Of a stretch of DNA of 64,000 nucleotides, positions 19,331-29,787 are shown piece by piece. The notes below the pieces were generated by a model. That model was not told where the DNA came from. It searched no databases and was given only the letters and a program-made list of their open reading frames with translations. Made by a program: the position numbers and the translations under genes. Source of the DNA: Ruoffia tabacinasalis (GTDB lineage Bacteria; Bacillota; Bacilli; Lactobacillales; Aerococcaceae); contig NZ_VBSP01000003.1 in NCBI RefSeq assembly GCF_005864045.1, positions 29,125 through 93,124 on the forward strand, given 5' to 3'. How positions within the stretch are numbered: the first letter of the stretch is position 1; every line of letters begins with the position of its first letter.

Positions 19331-20353
19331 ATGAGTCATGAAGACCGTATTTTACAAAACGAACCGTTAAATGAAGCAGAAGAAATGCAAGAGCAATTAC
19401 TGCTTCGACCAAAATTACTCAAAGATTATATTGGTCAAGACAAATTAAAAAAAGAATTATCAGTCTATTTACAAGCAGCTAAAATGCGTGAAGAAGCGTT
19501 AGACCATATTTTAGTTTATGGCCCTCCAGGCTTAGGTAAAACAACATTAGCGATGATTATTGCGAATGAGTTAGAAGTCGGAATACAAACAACGAGTGGG
19601 CCAGCCATAGAAAGACCTGGGGATTTATTAGCAATATTGAATGAGTTAAATCCAGGAGACGTTCTCTTTATCGATGAGATTCATCGGCTGCCTCGTATTA
19701 TAGAGGAAGTATTGTATTCTGCGATGGAAGATTATTTTGTTGATATTGTTATTGGACAAGGTTTAGCAAGTCAGCCAATCCACTTTGAATTGCCACCGTT
19801 CACACTGATTGGAGCAACAACGAGAGCAGGAATGCTTTCGCAACCTTTAAGAGACCGATTTGGGATTGTGTCTCATTTGGAATATTATAATACGGATGAT
19901 TTAAAAGCGATTGTTAATCGAACAGCGAATGTCTTTCAAATTGAGATTGATGATCATGGCGCTCAAGAAATTGCCTTAAGAAGCCGAGGGACACCCCGTA
20001 TTGCGAATCGTTTACTTAGACGTGTGCGAGATTTTGCACAAGTTAAAAGTAATGGTAGAATAACTCAATCAGTGACAGATGAATCTCTTCAAGTCCTTGA
20101 TATTGATGAGTACGGACTTGATGGAGTTGATCGTAAATTACTGTCAACTATGATTGAATTGTATGATGGTGGACCGGTCGGCTTAAGTACGATTGCGATA
20201 AACATCAGTGAAGATACTGAGACAGTCATTGATATGTACGAGCCGTACTTATTACAGAACGGCTTTATCCAAAGAACACCCAGAGGCCGAGTGGCAACTA
20301 AAAAAACATATGAACACTTAGGCTACCCATGGATGGAAACGAAAGAGGAATAG
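19331..20353 (+). CDS. ruvB: Holliday junction branch migration ATPase RuvB
   Basis: AAA+ motor of branch migration (340 aa). Motifs: [11 protein letters not shown], Walker [12 protein letters not shown], Walker [12 protein letters not shown], sensor 1 IGATTRAG and arginine finger region RDRFGI. The C-terminal winged helix includes TPRGRVAT. Strong RBS AAGGAGG. Followed one base after its stop by queA, a common ruvAB-queA arrangement. Confidence 0.98.
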   Translation: MSHEDRILQNEPLNEAEEMQEQLLLRPKLLKDYIGQDKLKKELSVYLQAAKMREEALDHILVYGPPGLGKTTLAMIIANELEVGIQTTSGPAIERPGDLLAILNELNPGDVLFIDEIHRLPRIIEEVLYSAMEDYFVDIVIGQGLASQPIHFELPPFTLIGATTRAGMLSQPLRDRFGIVSHLEYYNTDDLKAIVNRTANVFQIEIDDHGAQEIALRSRGTPRIANRLLRRVRDFAQVKSNGRITQSVTDESLQVLDIDEYGLDGVDRKLLSTMIELYDGGPVGLSTIAINISEDTETVIDMYEPYLLQNGFIQRTPRGRVATKKTYEHLGYPWMETKEE

Positions 20354-20354
20354 A

Positions 20355-21389
20355 ATGTTAACGACAAAAGATTTTGATTATGAATTACCAGAGCATTTAA
20401 TTGCTCAAACACCCCTAGAAGACCGAAGCGCTTCGCGACTTTTAGTTCTTAATAGAGAAGATGACACACTTGAAGACACTGACTTTAAACATATCTTAGA
20501 TTATTTAAACCCTGGAGATGCTTTAGTAGTCAATGAGACGCGAGTGATTCCAGCACGCATCTTTGGTGTGAAACCAGATACTGGTGGACATTTAGAAGTA
20601 TTACTTCTAAATAATACTCAAGGGAACGAATGGGAAGTGTTAGTGAAACACGCTCGTCGTGCTAAAGTTGGAACGGTCATCGAATTTGGTAAAGAAGCTC
20701 AACTTCGCGCAGTAGTTAAAGAAGAGTTAGATCATGGTGGACGTATTATTGAATTTGAATACGAAGGTGTCTTTTTAGAAATATTAGAAACATTAGGTCA
20801 AATGCCACTGCCACCTTATATCAAAGAAAGACTCGAAGATCCAGATCGTTATCAAACGGTTTATGCAAAAGAAAACGGATCAGCCGCAGCTCCAACAGCG
20901 GGTCTACATTTTACGAATGAGTTATTTGATCAAGCAAAAGAAAAAGGAATCGAAATTATTCCATTAACGTTACATGTTGGTTTAGGAACATTTAGACCTG
21001 TATCGGTAGAGAAGCTTGAAGAGCATGAAATGCACGCTGAATTTTATAATTTAAGTGCTGAAAGTGCTAAACGCATTAATAAAATAAAAGACAACGGTGG
21101 AAAAATTGTTGCGGTTGGAACAACCTCAGTCAGAACTTTAGAAACCATTGCTCACGATAATAATGGAGACATTAAAGCAGGCTCAGGATGGACTTCCATC
21201 TTTATTACTCCTGGCTATGAGTTTCAAGCGGTGGATCATTTAATAACGAACTTCCACTTACCTCAATCGACGCTAGTTATGCTAGTCAGTGCCTTCTATA
21301 ATCGAGAACGAACACTGCAAGCTTATAGACATGCGGTAGACAATGAATATCGATTCTTTAGTTTTGGAGATGCGATGTTAATTCTGTAA
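20355..21389 (+). CDS. queA: S-adenosylmethionine:tRNA ribosyltransferase-isomerase
   Basis: Transfers and isomerises the ribosyl part of SAM onto 7-aminomethyl-7-deazaguanine in tRNA, giving epoxyqueuosine (344 aa). Family segments: the start [64 protein letters not shown] and NFHLPQSTL. Translation probably starts at ATG 20355 with GAAAGAGGAA inside ruvB as RBS. It ends the mutS-to-queA run and is followed by a terminator. Confidence 0.97.
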   Translation: MLTTKDFDYELPEHLIAQTPLEDRSASRLLVLNREDDTLEDTDFKHILDYLNPGDALVVNETRVIPARIFGVKPDTGGHLEVLLLNNTQGNEWEVLVKHARRAKVGTVIEFGKEAQLRAVVKEELDHGGRIIEFEYEGVFLEILETLGQMPLPPYIKERLEDPDRYQTVYAKENGSAAAPTAGLHFTNELFDQAKEKGIEIIPLTLHVGLGTFRPVSVEKLEEHEMHAEFYNLSAESAKRINKIKDNGGKIVAVGTTSVRTLETIAHDNNGDIKAGSGWTSIFITPGYEFQAVDHLITNFHLPQSTLVMLVSAFYNRERTLQAYRHAVDNEYRFFSFGDAMLIL

Positions 21390-21399
21390 GTAAATTAGA

Positions 21400-21434
21400 G
21401 CGCTTTGTTGGATAAAACCAACAAGGCGTTTTTT
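21400..21434 (+). terminator. Terminator after queA
   Basis: An 11-bp stem (CGCTTTGTTGG with CCAACAAGGCG), six-base loop, then six T. Confidence 0.9.
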
Positions 21435-21473
21435 CTCTCTCAAAGATTGAGGATAGAGGGAATAGGAGTGATA

Positions 21474-21482
21474 TGGTATGAT
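21474..21482 (+). promoter_or_regulatory. Extended -10 promoter for dnaE
   Basis: TGGTATGAT, 29 bp before the dnaE start. The best -35-like hexamer is badly spaced. Confidence 0.4.
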
Positions 21483-21511
21483 ATTGACGAGAATGATTAG
21501 GAGGTGATCCG

Positions 21512-24500
21512 ATGTTATTGAATGTTCAAAGTGAGTATTCACTTTTGAGTAGTACGTTAAGAATCAATGATTATATTAAAGAAGCGAAACGGTTAGGTTA
21601 TGATGCGATTGGTTTAGCTGATAATCAAGTGCTTCATGGAGCGTTACAATTTTATACACGCGCGAATAAAATGGGTTTAAAGCCTTTAATAGGTTTAAAC
21701 CTTACATTAATTGGCGGTATCAGACAAGACGAGCGTTACCCATTTATGCTCTATGCAAAGAGTGAAGCGGGTTATCACCATCTAATTAAAATATCAAGAA
21801 TGGTTGAAAATAATCACATCGATGATTTAGACGTTTGGACTTATCTTGAACAACAAGCCACTGATTTAGTATATATATCATCGGGAAGACTGAGTGAGAT
21901 GGAACAAGCCATTATTCATGAAGATGACAATCATGGCAGAGAAATAGTGACGTATCTTAATCAAGTATTCGGGAAAAATCATGTATTTATGGGAATGACC
22001 ATCTATCCATACAATAAATCCGAAGTTGAGATGTTGTCACATTTTGCTCAAGCAAATCATATCCAACAAGTGGCAGCTCAATTAGTGAATTCATTAAATG
22101 TAGATGAAGCTTTCAGTTTACAAATCCTTGAAGCCATTAAAGACAATGAAACGATTGATCATTCACTAAGGTATTCAAAAGGATCAAACTTCTTATTTCC
22201 AAAAGAAACACTTCGATCAATGTATGTTGATAACGGATTACAAGAAGTTTGGGATAATACAGAAAAACTCGTAGCAACATTGAATGTGTCTATTGATTCG
22301 AGCCAATCTTATTTACCAAAGTATCAAGCCCCTGATAATTTAACGTCAGCAAAATATGTCAAAGCATTGACTTTCAAACAACTAGATACCATTGGTAAGG
22401 GTCAAGATGAAATATATATCCAACAATTAAATCATGAATTACAAGTCATTGACCGAATGGGCTTCAGTGATTACTTCTTAATTGTATGGGATATTATTAA
22501 ATATTGTCACGAGAAAAATATTCGTATTGGACCAGGTAGGGGTTCTGCAGCGGGTTCATTAGTCAGCTATTTATTACAAATTACTCTAGTTGACCCTATC
22601 GAATTTGATTTATTATTTGAACGATTTTTAAACCCTGAACGATATAATATGCCCGATATTGATATTGATATTCCAGATAATAAAAGAGAATCAGTATTAA
22701 AATACATCCAAAAGAGATATGGGCGTGAGCAAGTGGCTCAAATTGTGACGATGGGAACCTTTGGTGCGAAAGCTTCGGTTCGAGATACTTTACGTGTCAT
22801 TGGAGCGGATAGTGACCAATTAAAACGCTGGTCGCAAGCCATACCATCTGATCAAAATCAGTTAATGACCTTAGAGCGAGCAGTCAAAGAATCCAATTCC
22901 TTACAAGCAATTGTTTCAGAAAGCGAATTTAATCGAGACATCTTTAAAGCGGCACAAACTATCGAAGGGTTGCCTCGACATAACTCAACCCATGCGGCAG
23001 CAGTAGTGATTAATGATTTTCCGCTTGATTCGATTATTCCCGTTAAAGACCGTGAGAATGACTTGTTGATCACACAGTTTACAATGAACGATGTCGAACA
23101 AATGGGCTTACTGAAGATGGATTTTTTAGGATTAAGAAACTTAACAATTCTAGATAATATTATCCGTAATATTAAAACAAATAAAAACATCGATATCTTA
23201 GCCCAGGACATTCCGATGAATGATTTTGAAACGATTAAACTGTTTCAAGAAGCCGATACAAATGGTGTGTTTCAGTTTGAATCAGACGGAATTAAAGATG
23301 TTTTAAAACGACTGAAGCCAGAAAACTTTGAAGATATTGTCGCTGTTAACGCCCTGTATCGACCAGGTCCTATGAAACAAATTGATTCTTTTATTCGAAG
23401 AAAGCATGGCAAAGAAAAAATTGAGTACGTTAATGATGTCCTGGAACCTATATTGAATACGACTTATGGAATTATCGTCTATCAAGAGCAAGTCATGCGG
23501 ATTGTTGTTGATATGGCTGGATTTTCTCTAGGAGAAGCGGATATATTACGTCGCGCTATGGGGAAAAAGCAAGTAGATGTCATGGAGAAAGAACGAGAAC
23601 ACTTTGTCAATGGAGCAATCAATAAAGGTCATACAGAGCACGCTGCTAAAGAAGTTTACAATTATATATATGAATTTAGTAATTACGGGTTTAACCGAGC
23701 ACATGCAGTTGTTTACTCAACATTAGCCTATCAATTAGCTTATTTAAAAGCCAATTATACAGAAGAATTTTATCAAGCGATACTGAACAATGGACGTTCA
23801 CAATCAACATCCTATAATCATTATATTCAAGAAGCCAAACATAGATTACAAAAGTTATTACCATTGGATATAAATAAAAGTGGGGCAGGATTTAATGTTG
23901 ATGAAGGATTGCGTATCGGGTTTAATTCAGTTAATGGTGTGAGAGGTGAGCTTATTGACCACATCTTGGAAGATCGAAGTCAAATGGGGACATATAAAAG
24001 TCTATTAAACTTTCTACAAAGATTACCACTCAAGTTATTAAAAGCAGAGATGATATCGCCATTAATTTATGCCGGAGCTTTTGATGGTTTCGGAGCGAAT
24101 CGAGCCACTTTAGTACACAATTTATCTGCCATGATTCAATCCGTTGAGTTTAGTGGACAAAATATTAATTTATTTCAAGAAATGGAACCAAAAATTGATT
24201 GGAAAGAAGATTATTCACTAATAGAAAGATTAAATTACGAAAAAGAAGCTCTAGGATTTACGATTTCTGGGCATCCACTTGACGCTTATAAAGATATTAT
24301 TGAAAATGATCCAGATTTTATTAATATTTCCCAAGCCTTGAAGTCACCATTAAAGAAAAAAATAAAACTGATTGCGATGGTTCAAAATGTAAAAGTAATT
24401 CGAACTAAGAAAAATGATTTAATGGCTTTCTCTACAATTGGGGAAGAATTCTACTCTGTTGATGTGGTTGTTTTCCCAACGATTTATCAAAAAAGTATGC

Positions 24501-24868
24501 AATTACTGAAAGAGAATAATATATTAATTGTCGAAGGTACGGTAGGTGTTGACCGGCGCGAAAATTTACAAATCGTCGTTGATGCATTAAAACCCGTCAG
24601 TGAATATAAAAATAATCAGAAAACACCGCAACAAATGAATACCATTCGTCGTTGTTTTATACAAATAGAAGATTTCGCTCAAGACCAAGCAAAAATTGAG
24701 AATGTGAAGCAATTAGCCTTGGACAATTTTGGGCCAGCAGATATCATTTTAGTGGACCGAAATCGACGAACAATTCAATTAGATTCGCCCTATACGATTA
24801 GTTATAGTTACCGAGTGCAACAACAACTGAAAGAAATCTTCGGTCAAGAACGGGTAGTTTTTAAATAA
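21512..24868 (+). CDS. dnaE: DNA polymerase III subunit alpha (DnaE type)
   Basis: DnaE1-type replicative polymerase without proofreading (1118 aa). In Firmicutes it extends primers on the lagging strand beside PolC. The N-terminal PHP domain is degenerate: the usual HxH metal motif is replaced by NVQSEYSLL. The palm domain has GPGRGSAAGSLVSYLL and MPDIDIDIPD with the catalytic aspartates. Further on are GTFGAKASVRD, FNRAHAVVYS (thumb and fingers area), helix-hairpin-helix sequence and a C-terminal OB fold. RBS AGGAGGTGA precedes ATG 21512. It has its own promoter. No clear terminator separates it from pfkA. Confidence 0.97.
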   Translation: MLLNVQSEYSLLSSTLRINDYIKEAKRLGYDAIGLADNQVLHGALQFYTRANKMGLKPLIGLNLTLIGGIRQDERYPFMLYAKSEAGYHHLIKISRMVENNHIDDLDVWTYLEQQATDLVYISSGRLSEMEQAIIHEDDNHGREIVTYLNQVFGKNHVFMGMTIYPYNKSEVEMLSHFAQANHIQQVAAQLVNSLNVDEAFSLQILEAIKDNETIDHSLRYSKGSNFLFPKETLRSMYVDNGLQEVWDNTEKLVATLNVSIDSSQSYLPKYQAPDNLTSAKYVKALTFKQLDTIGKGQDEIYIQQLNHELQVIDRMGFSDYFLIVWDIIKYCHEKNIRIGPGRGSAAGSLVSYLLQITLVDPIEFDLLFERFLNPERYNMPDIDIDIPDNKRESVLKYIQKRYGREQVAQIVTMGTFGAKASVRDTLRVIGADSDQLKRWSQAIPSDQNQLMTLERAVKESNSLQAIVSESEFNRDIFKAAQTIEGLPRHNSTHAAAVVINDFPLDSIIPVKDRENDLLITQFTMNDVEQMGLLKMDFLGLRNLTILDNIIRNIKTNKNIDILAQDIPMNDFETIKLFQEADTNGVFQFESDGIKDVLKRLKPENFEDIVAVNALYRPGPMKQIDSFIRRKHGKEKIEYVNDVLEPILNTTYGIIVYQEQVMRIVVDMAGFSLGEADILRRAMGKKQVDVMEKEREHFVNGAINKGHTEHAAKEVYNYIYEFSNYGFNRAHAVVYSTLAYQLAYLKANYTEEFYQAILNNGRSQSTSYNHYIQEAKHRLQKLLPLDINKSGAGFNVDEGLRIGFNSVNGVRGELIDHILEDRSQMGTYKSLLNFLQRLPLKLLKAEMISPLIYAGAFDGFGANRATLVHNLSAMIQSVEFSGQNINLFQEMEPKIDWKEDYSLIERLNYEKEALGFTISGHPLDAYKDIIENDPDFINISQALKSPLKKKIKLIAMVQNVKVIRTKKNDLMAFSTIGEEFYSVDVVVFPTIYQKSMQLLKENNILIVEGTVGVDRRENLQIVVDALKPVSEYKNNQKTPQQMNTIRRCFIQIEDFAQDQAKIENVKQLALDNFGPADIILVDRNRRTIQLDSPYTISYSYRVQQQLKEIFGQERVVFK

Positions 24869-24906
24869 ATCATTGAATTACTGATGTTAAAGCAATGAAA
24901 TGAAAA

Positions 24907-24923
24907 TGAAAACGCTGCTTTCA
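24907..24923 (+). promoter_or_regulatory. Possible CcpA cre site upstream of pfkA
   Basis: TGAAAACGCTGCTTTCA is a pseudo-palindrome. Its first part fits the cre consensus WTGNAANCGNWNNCW with one mismatch. It lies about 25-60 bp upstream of weak -35/-10 candidates (TATGAC 24944, TAAAAT 24968). A cre upstream of the promoter is the activating arrangement known for pfk-pyk operons of lactic acid bacteria. Confidence 0.45.
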
Positions 24924-25026
24924 TAAAAAAAGAAATGAAATGATATGACTTTATATATGAATAATGATAAAATAACGGCAGTGGTAAAAATCTTACCAAT
25001 CTGTATTATTGAATTAGAGGTGGAAA

Positions 25027-26007
25027 ATGGAAATCAAACGTATTGCCGTTTTAACAAGTGGTGGTGATGCACCTGGTATGAACGCAGCTGTTCGTGCAGT
25101 TGTTGAGCAGGGGATTCATCATGGTTTAGAAGTTTATGGAGTATACTATGGTTATCGTGGTTTAGTAGAAGGGGATTTCCGACTACTAACACTCTCAGAT
25201 GTGCATCATAACATTCGCCGTGGGGGAACAATGTTATATTCAGCACGCTATCCTGAATTTAAACACAAAGAGAATCAAGAAAAAGCAATTAGCCAATTAG
25301 AAAAATTTGGTATTGATGCTTTAGTGGTTATTGGTGGTGACGGATCATTTGCCGGGGCTTTAAGTTTATCTAAATTAGGTTTCCCAGCCGTAGGAATTCC
25401 TGGAACAATCGATAATGATATCCCTGGAACAGAATACACTATCGGGTTTGATTCAGCTGTCAGTGTCGCCTTAGACGCGATTGATAAAATTTCAGATACT
25501 GCTGCATCACATAATCGTACATTTGTTGTAGAAGTAATGGGAAGACACGCTGGAGATATCGCAATTTGGGCGGGTGTAGCTGCGGGTGCAGATGCAATTA
25601 TTATCCCCGAAGAAGAATTCTTAATTGAAGATGTTGTTCGCCGTACAGAAGCAGGACGCTCAGCAGGTAAAGATTATTCACTTGTTGTTCTAGCTGAAGG
25701 GGCGATGGATGTTGACAATTTCGTTGAACAATTCCAAGAATTAGCGCCGGATCAAAGTGTTCGCGGTGTTACGTTATCACATATTCAACGTGGTGGAACA
25801 CCTACGGCACGTGACCGTGTCTTCGCAACTTTAATGGGAGCTCGATCTGTTGACTTACTTATCGAAGGACAAAAAGCTATCTACTTGGGTGTTCGTGAAG
25901 AGCAATTAACTGTATTTGATATTGTAGAAACTTTAGAAAAAACTGAACACCATGTTAGACAAGATCTATTCCAATTAAATCAAGAATTAACTGATCGTGG
26001 AAACTAA
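25027..26007 (+). CDS. pfkA: 6-phosphofructokinase
   Basis: ATP-dependent phosphofructokinase converting fructose-6-phosphate to fructose-1,6-bisphosphate (326 aa, bacterial PfkA length). Motifs: GGDAPGMNAAVRA (ATP site), GGDGSFAGA, GTIDNDIPGTEYTIGFD with the catalytic Asp, EVMGRHAGD and HIQRGGTPTARDR. RBS AGAGGTGG precedes ATG 25027. It forms an operon with pyk 27 bp downstream, the classical lactic-acid-bacterial glycolytic pair. A possible cre site upstream suggests CcpA control. Confidence 0.98.
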   Translation: MEIKRIAVLTSGGDAPGMNAAVRAVVEQGIHHGLEVYGVYYGYRGLVEGDFRLLTLSDVHHNIRRGGTMLYSARYPEFKHKENQEKAISQLEKFGIDALVVIGGDGSFAGALSLSKLGFPAVGIPGTIDNDIPGTEYTIGFDSAVSVALDAIDKISDTAASHNRTFVVEVMGRHAGDIAIWAGVAAGADAIIIPEEEFLIEDVVRRTEAGRSAGKDYSLVVLAEGAMDVDNFVEQFQELAPDQSVRGVTLSHIQRGGTPTARDRVFATLMGARSVDLLIEGQKAIYLGVREEQLTVFDIVETLEKTEHHVRQDLFQLNQELTDRGN

Positions 26008-26034
26008 ATTTAATTAAAAGGGGAAATAATATCA

Positions 26035-27798
26035 ATGAATATTAAAAAAACTAAAATTGTTTGTACTTTAGGACCAGCAAGTGACGCTCAAGAAACAATG
26101 GAGCAATTAATCGAATCAGGAATGAACGTTGCTCGTTTTAACTTCTCTCATGGTGACCATGAAGAGCAATTAGTTCGTTTCAACACTTTAAAAGCTGCTC
26201 GTGAAGTAACTAAACGTAACGTTGGTATCTTATTAGATACTAAAGGACCAGAAATCAGAACTCATTTAATGGCAACGGATATTGTTACATTAGAAAAAGG
26301 TAAAACAGTTCGCATTTCTATGGAAGAAGTTGCCGGTACTGAAGAAAGATTCTCTGTATCTTACGACCAATTAATTAATGACGTTAAAGTTGGCGGACAC
26401 ATCTTATTAGATGATGGTTTAGTTGATTTATTAGTTACTGAAATCGACCATGAAAATGGCGACATCGTAACAGAAATCCAAAACAACGGAATTCTTAAAT
26501 CTCGTAAAGGTGTAAACGTACCTAACGTTTCACTTAACTTACCAGGTATTACTGAAAAAGATGAAAAAGATATTCGTTTCGGAGTACGCGAAGGAGCTGA
26601 CTTTATTGCAGCAAGTTTCGTACGTCGTGCATCAGACGTTATGGAAATTCGTCAAGTACTTGAAGAAGAAGGACGTCCTAATGTTAAGATTATTTCTAAG
26701 ATTGAAAACCAAGAAGGTGTAGACAACTTAGATGAAATTTTAGAAGTCTCTGATGGTATCATGGTTGCACGTGGTGACTTAGGGGTAGAAATCCCAACGC
26801 CAGAAGTTCCAATTGTGCAAAAACACATCATCAAAAAATGTAATGAAGCAGGTAAAGTTGTAATTACTGCAACTCAAATGCTAGATTCAATGCAAAGTAA
26901 TCCTCGTCCAACACGTGCCGAAGCCGGAGACGTTGCGAACGCAATCTTTGATGGAACAGACGCTGTCATGTTATCAGGTGAAACTGCCGCAGGTGATTAC
27001 CCAGTTGAAGCTGTTAAAACAATGTCAAGTATTGCATTACGTACTGAAGAAGCATTAGTTGGTCAAGATGCGGTTACTCTTAAAGAATATGACAAACGTG
27101 ACTTAACTGAAGCGATTGGTCAAGCTGTAGGACATACTGCACGTAACTTATCTATTAATACAATTGTAGCAGCGACAAGTTCTGGACATACTGCTCAAAT
27201 GATTTCTAAATACCGTCCACAAGCTAATATTATTGCAGCGACATTCGATAACGAAATTAGTCGTTCATTAACATTAACATGGGGAGTACAAGCTTTCGAA
27301 ATCGAAGCACCAGGATCAACAGATGAGATGTTAGACTCAGCAACTCAATTGGTTCAAGAAAAAGGTTTTGCAAGTGAAGGTGACTTAATTATCATCACTG
27401 CAGGTGTTCCAGTAACTGAATCTGGTACAACTAACTTAATGAAGATCCAATTAATCGGAACATTGTTAGCGCAAGGTGAAGGTGTTGGTAGCGGAAACTA
27501 CATCGGTAAAGCTGTTATTGCAAACTCTGCTGAAGAAGCAAATATTAAAACAGTTGTTGGTTCAGTATTAGTTGCTAAAAACACAGATGCTGATTACTCT
27601 GAAGCAATCAATAAAGCTGGAGCAATTATTGTTGAAGAAGGTGGAATTACTTCTCACGCTGCAGTTGTTGGACTTGAACGTGGAATTCCAGTTATTGTTG
27701 CAGTTGAAGGAGCATTATCTTCAATTAAAGCTGACGAATTAGTTACAGTAGATGCTCGTCGTGGACGCATTTACCGTGGAGCAACAGTAAGTATCTAA
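26035..27798 (+). CDS. pyk: Pyruvate kinase
   Basis: Converts phosphoenolpyruvate and ADP to pyruvate and ATP (587 aa). The TIM barrel starts KTKIVCTLGPAS, and has LLDTKGPEIRT, the catalytic region around KIENQEGVDN, MVARGDLGVE and the signature ATQMLDSM. After the allosteric C-domain there is the extra PEP-utiliser-like domain (about residues 475-587) with the motif EEGGITSHAAVVG, as in Bacillus-type pyruvate kinases. Expected to be cotranscribed with pfkA. A very strong terminator follows. Codon choice is strongly biased, consistent with high expression. Confidence 0.98.
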   Translation: MNIKKTKIVCTLGPASDAQETMEQLIESGMNVARFNFSHGDHEEQLVRFNTLKAAREVTKRNVGILLDTKGPEIRTHLMATDIVTLEKGKTVRISMEEVAGTEERFSVSYDQLINDVKVGGHILLDDGLVDLLVTEIDHENGDIVTEIQNNGILKSRKGVNVPNVSLNLPGITEKDEKDIRFGVREGADFIAASFVRRASDVMEIRQVLEEEGRPNVKIISKIENQEGVDNLDEILEVSDGIMVARGDLGVEIPTPEVPIVQKHIIKKCNEAGKVVITATQMLDSMQSNPRPTRAEAGDVANAIFDGTDAVMLSGETAAGDYPVEAVKTMSSIALRTEEALVGQDAVTLKEYDKRDLTEAIGQAVGHTARNLSINTIVAATSSGHTAQMISKYRPQANIIAATFDNEISRSLTLTWGVQAFEIEAPGSTDEMLDSATQLVQEKGFASEGDLIIITAGVPVTESGTTNLMKIQLIGTLLAQGEGVGSGNYIGKAVIANSAEEANIKTVVGSVLVAKNTDADYSEAINKAGAIIVEEGGITSHAAVVGLERGIPVIVAVEGALSSIKADELVTVDARRGRIYRGATVSI

Positions 27799-27815
27799 TC
27801 TTACATTTTAATTAA

Positions 27816-27868
27816 GAGCACCATCAAATCTACGTATTTTAACTTCGATTTGATGGTGCTCATTTTTT
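27816..27868 (+). terminator. Terminator after pyk
   Basis: A 15-bp perfect stem (GAGCACCATCAAATC with GATTTGATGGTGCTC), 16-nt loop, then six T. Confidence 0.95.
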
Positions 27869-27951
27869 ATGAATTTGCGCATAAAATACAAGTAACAAAG
27901 ATTATAAAGGATATATAATGGATGTTTAAGAAGAAATCCATGTCGACTTTA

Positions 27952-27960
27952 TGTTAAAAT
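27952..27960 (+). promoter_or_regulatory. Extended -10 promoter for cvfB
   Basis: TGTTAAAAT, about 42 bp before the cvfB start. Other TATAAT-like hexamers occur upstream (27914). Confidence 0.4.
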
Positions 27961-28002
27961 AGAAATTAAATAGCAGTAAAAATTATAAGAAGGAGGGCTT
28001 AA

Positions 28003-28863
28003 ATGGTTCAATTTGGAGAAATAATTGAAGCAAAAATTATAGATGAAAATGATCTAAATTATTTTGCCCAAAAAGACGGGATTACATTTACTATCCCAAA
28101 GGATTCTACTGAAGAAACTTATGAAAATGGTGAAATAGTAGAGGGATTAATCTATCAAGATAAAGACGAGACGAACATCTTGCAAGTAGAATTACCAGAT
28201 ATTCGTCCAGGTTATTATGGTTGGGGAAGAGTCATTCAATCAATATATAGTCTTGGAATTTTCGTTGATGTTGGTTTAATTAATAAAGACGTCGTAGTAT
28301 CTCTGGATGTTTTACCAGAAGATAATAAAAAATGGCCTCGTCACGGAGATAAGTTATACTTAACATATCAAGTTGATAATAAAGACCGTTTTTGGGGTGT
28401 TCTAGCACAAGAAGAGGATTTTAATAAATTAAAACGCAAAGCACCAGCCCGTATGATGAATCAGGAAGTTAGTGCAACAGTAATAAGCAATAAAGGTGTG
28501 GGTGTTCAAGCGATATCTGTCGAAGGTTTCGAGATATTTGTTCATGAAAGTGAAATGGAACACCGACTTCGTGTAGGTGAGCCAGTACAATTAAGAATTA
28601 TTCATGTTCATAAAGATGGTACTTTAAATGGATCTGCGAAACCACGTGCTTTTGAAGCATTAGATGATGATTCAGAAATGATTTATGCGGTCTTAAGTAA
28701 GACACCTGATAAATTCTTACCTCTACACGATAAATCAGATCCTGAGGAAATCAAAAATTATTTAGGGTTGAGTAAATCACAATTCAAACGTGCCGTTGGA
28801 AGATTGATGAAGAACGGCCGTGTTACACAAGAGAAGGAAAAAGGAATTTTTCTGAAGGATTAA
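28003..28863 (+). CDS. cvfB: CvfB-like S1-domain RNA-binding protein
   Basis: Cytoplasmic RNA-binding protein of the CvfB/YitL family (286 aa), known in Staphylococcus as a virulence-gene regulator. It contains tandem S1-like domains: the segment around GYYGWGRVIQSIYSLGIFVDVGL is a typical S1 strand pattern, with further OB folds before and after. The C-terminus is a winged helix (KNYLGLSKSQFKRAVGRLMKNGRV). Good RBS GGAGGG. It lies upstream of xerD (15-bp gap), as in other Lactobacillales. Confidence 0.9.
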   Translation: MVQFGEIIEAKIIDENDLNYFAQKDGITFTIPKDSTEETYENGEIVEGLIYQDKDETNILQVELPDIRPGYYGWGRVIQSIYSLGIFVDVGLINKDVVVSLDVLPEDNKKWPRHGDKLYLTYQVDNKDRFWGVLAQEEDFNKLKRKAPARMMNQEVSATVISNKGVGVQAISVEGFEIFVHESEMEHRLRVGEPVQLRIIHVHKDGTLNGSAKPRAFEALDDDSEMIYAVLSKTPDKFLPLHDKSDPEEIKNYLGLSKSQFKRAVGRLMKNGRVTQEKEKGIFLKD

Positions 28864-28878
28864 AATAGGAGTGATTGA

Positions 28879-29775
28879 ATGGATGAATTAATAGATGATT
28901 ACGAACGTTATTTATTGATTGACCAAGGAAAATCACAAAACACCATCCAAAGTTACATGAGAGATTTGAAGAAGTTTGTTACATTTATTAATGAACAGGA
29001 ACTTGTCGAAATTAATAATATTAATAAAGACACAATCCAATTGTATATTATAAGCCTAAACAAAGCGGGATTTGCAGCAAGTACAACGAATCGAATGATT
29101 TCGACTTTAAAAAATTTTTTCCATTATTTAATTAGGGAACAAAAGATGGATCATAACCCGATGGATCTAATCCAAGGGGCAAAGAATCGAAAACATTTAC
29201 CAAAAACGTTGAGTTCAAAAGAAATTGATCGTTTACTTGACTCACCGGACGCGGAAACTAATAATGGTATCCGTGACCGCGCCATTTTAGAAGTCATGTA
29301 TGCATCTGGTTTGCGAGTGAGTGAATTAACACATTTAAAGATAAATGAACTTCATTTGGAATTAGGTTTTATACAGACAATCGGTAAAGGGGATAAAGAA
29401 CGAATTATTCCCATCGGTGAAGAAGCACTATTTTGGATTAAAAAGTATCTTGAGGAAGTTTATCCAGTTTATTCTAAAAAATCGACCGATTCTACCATTC
29501 TATTCTTAACCCAACGCGGTAAACAATTTACCCGTCAAGGAATTTGGAAAAATTTAAAAAAATATGTGAACTTGGCTGGAATCGACCACGAAGTGTCACC
29601 TCATATTTTGCGCCATTCTTTTGCGACACATTTGTTAGAGAATGGGGCCGATTTAAGAATGGTACAAGAACTACTTGGTCATTCAGACATTTCCACCACA
29701 CAAATTTATACTCATGTATCCAAACAGCGACTACAAGAAATATATCGTAACTCATTTCCAAGAGCGATAGATTAA
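28879..29775 (+). CDS. xerD: Site-specific tyrosine recombinase XerD
   Basis: Tyrosine recombinase (298 aa) that resolves chromosome dimers at dif. The N-terminal SAM-like domain has YERYLLIDQGKSQNTIQSY. The catalytic domain has the Arg in ASGLRVSEL, the Lys in GKGDKERI, HILRHSFATHLLENG (His-x-x-Arg), LGHSDISTTQIYTH (His) and the nucleophile Tyr in the same segment. It is a stand-alone housekeeping recombinase beside cvfB and deoB, not an integrase of a mobile element. RBS AGGAGTGA precedes ATG 28879. Confidence 0.95.
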   Translation: MDELIDDYERYLLIDQGKSQNTIQSYMRDLKKFVTFINEQELVEINNINKDTIQLYIISLNKAGFAASTTNRMISTLKNFFHYLIREQKMDHNPMDLIQGAKNRKHLPKTLSSKEIDRLLDSPDAETNNGIRDRAILEVMYASGLRVSELTHLKINELHLELGFIQTIGKGDKERIIPIGEEALFWIKKYLEEVYPVYSKKSTDSTILFLTQRGKQFTRQGIWKNLKKYVNLAGIDHEVSPHILRHSFATHLLENGADLRMVQELLGHSDISTTQIYTHVSKQRLQEIYRNSFPRAID

Positions 29776-29787
29776 AGGAGTAAAAAT

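Noticed and set aside
28879..29775. Phage or transposon integrase
   Set aside because: Length, sequence and cvfB/deoB context fit housekeeping XerD, and no att site or mobile cargo is nearby.
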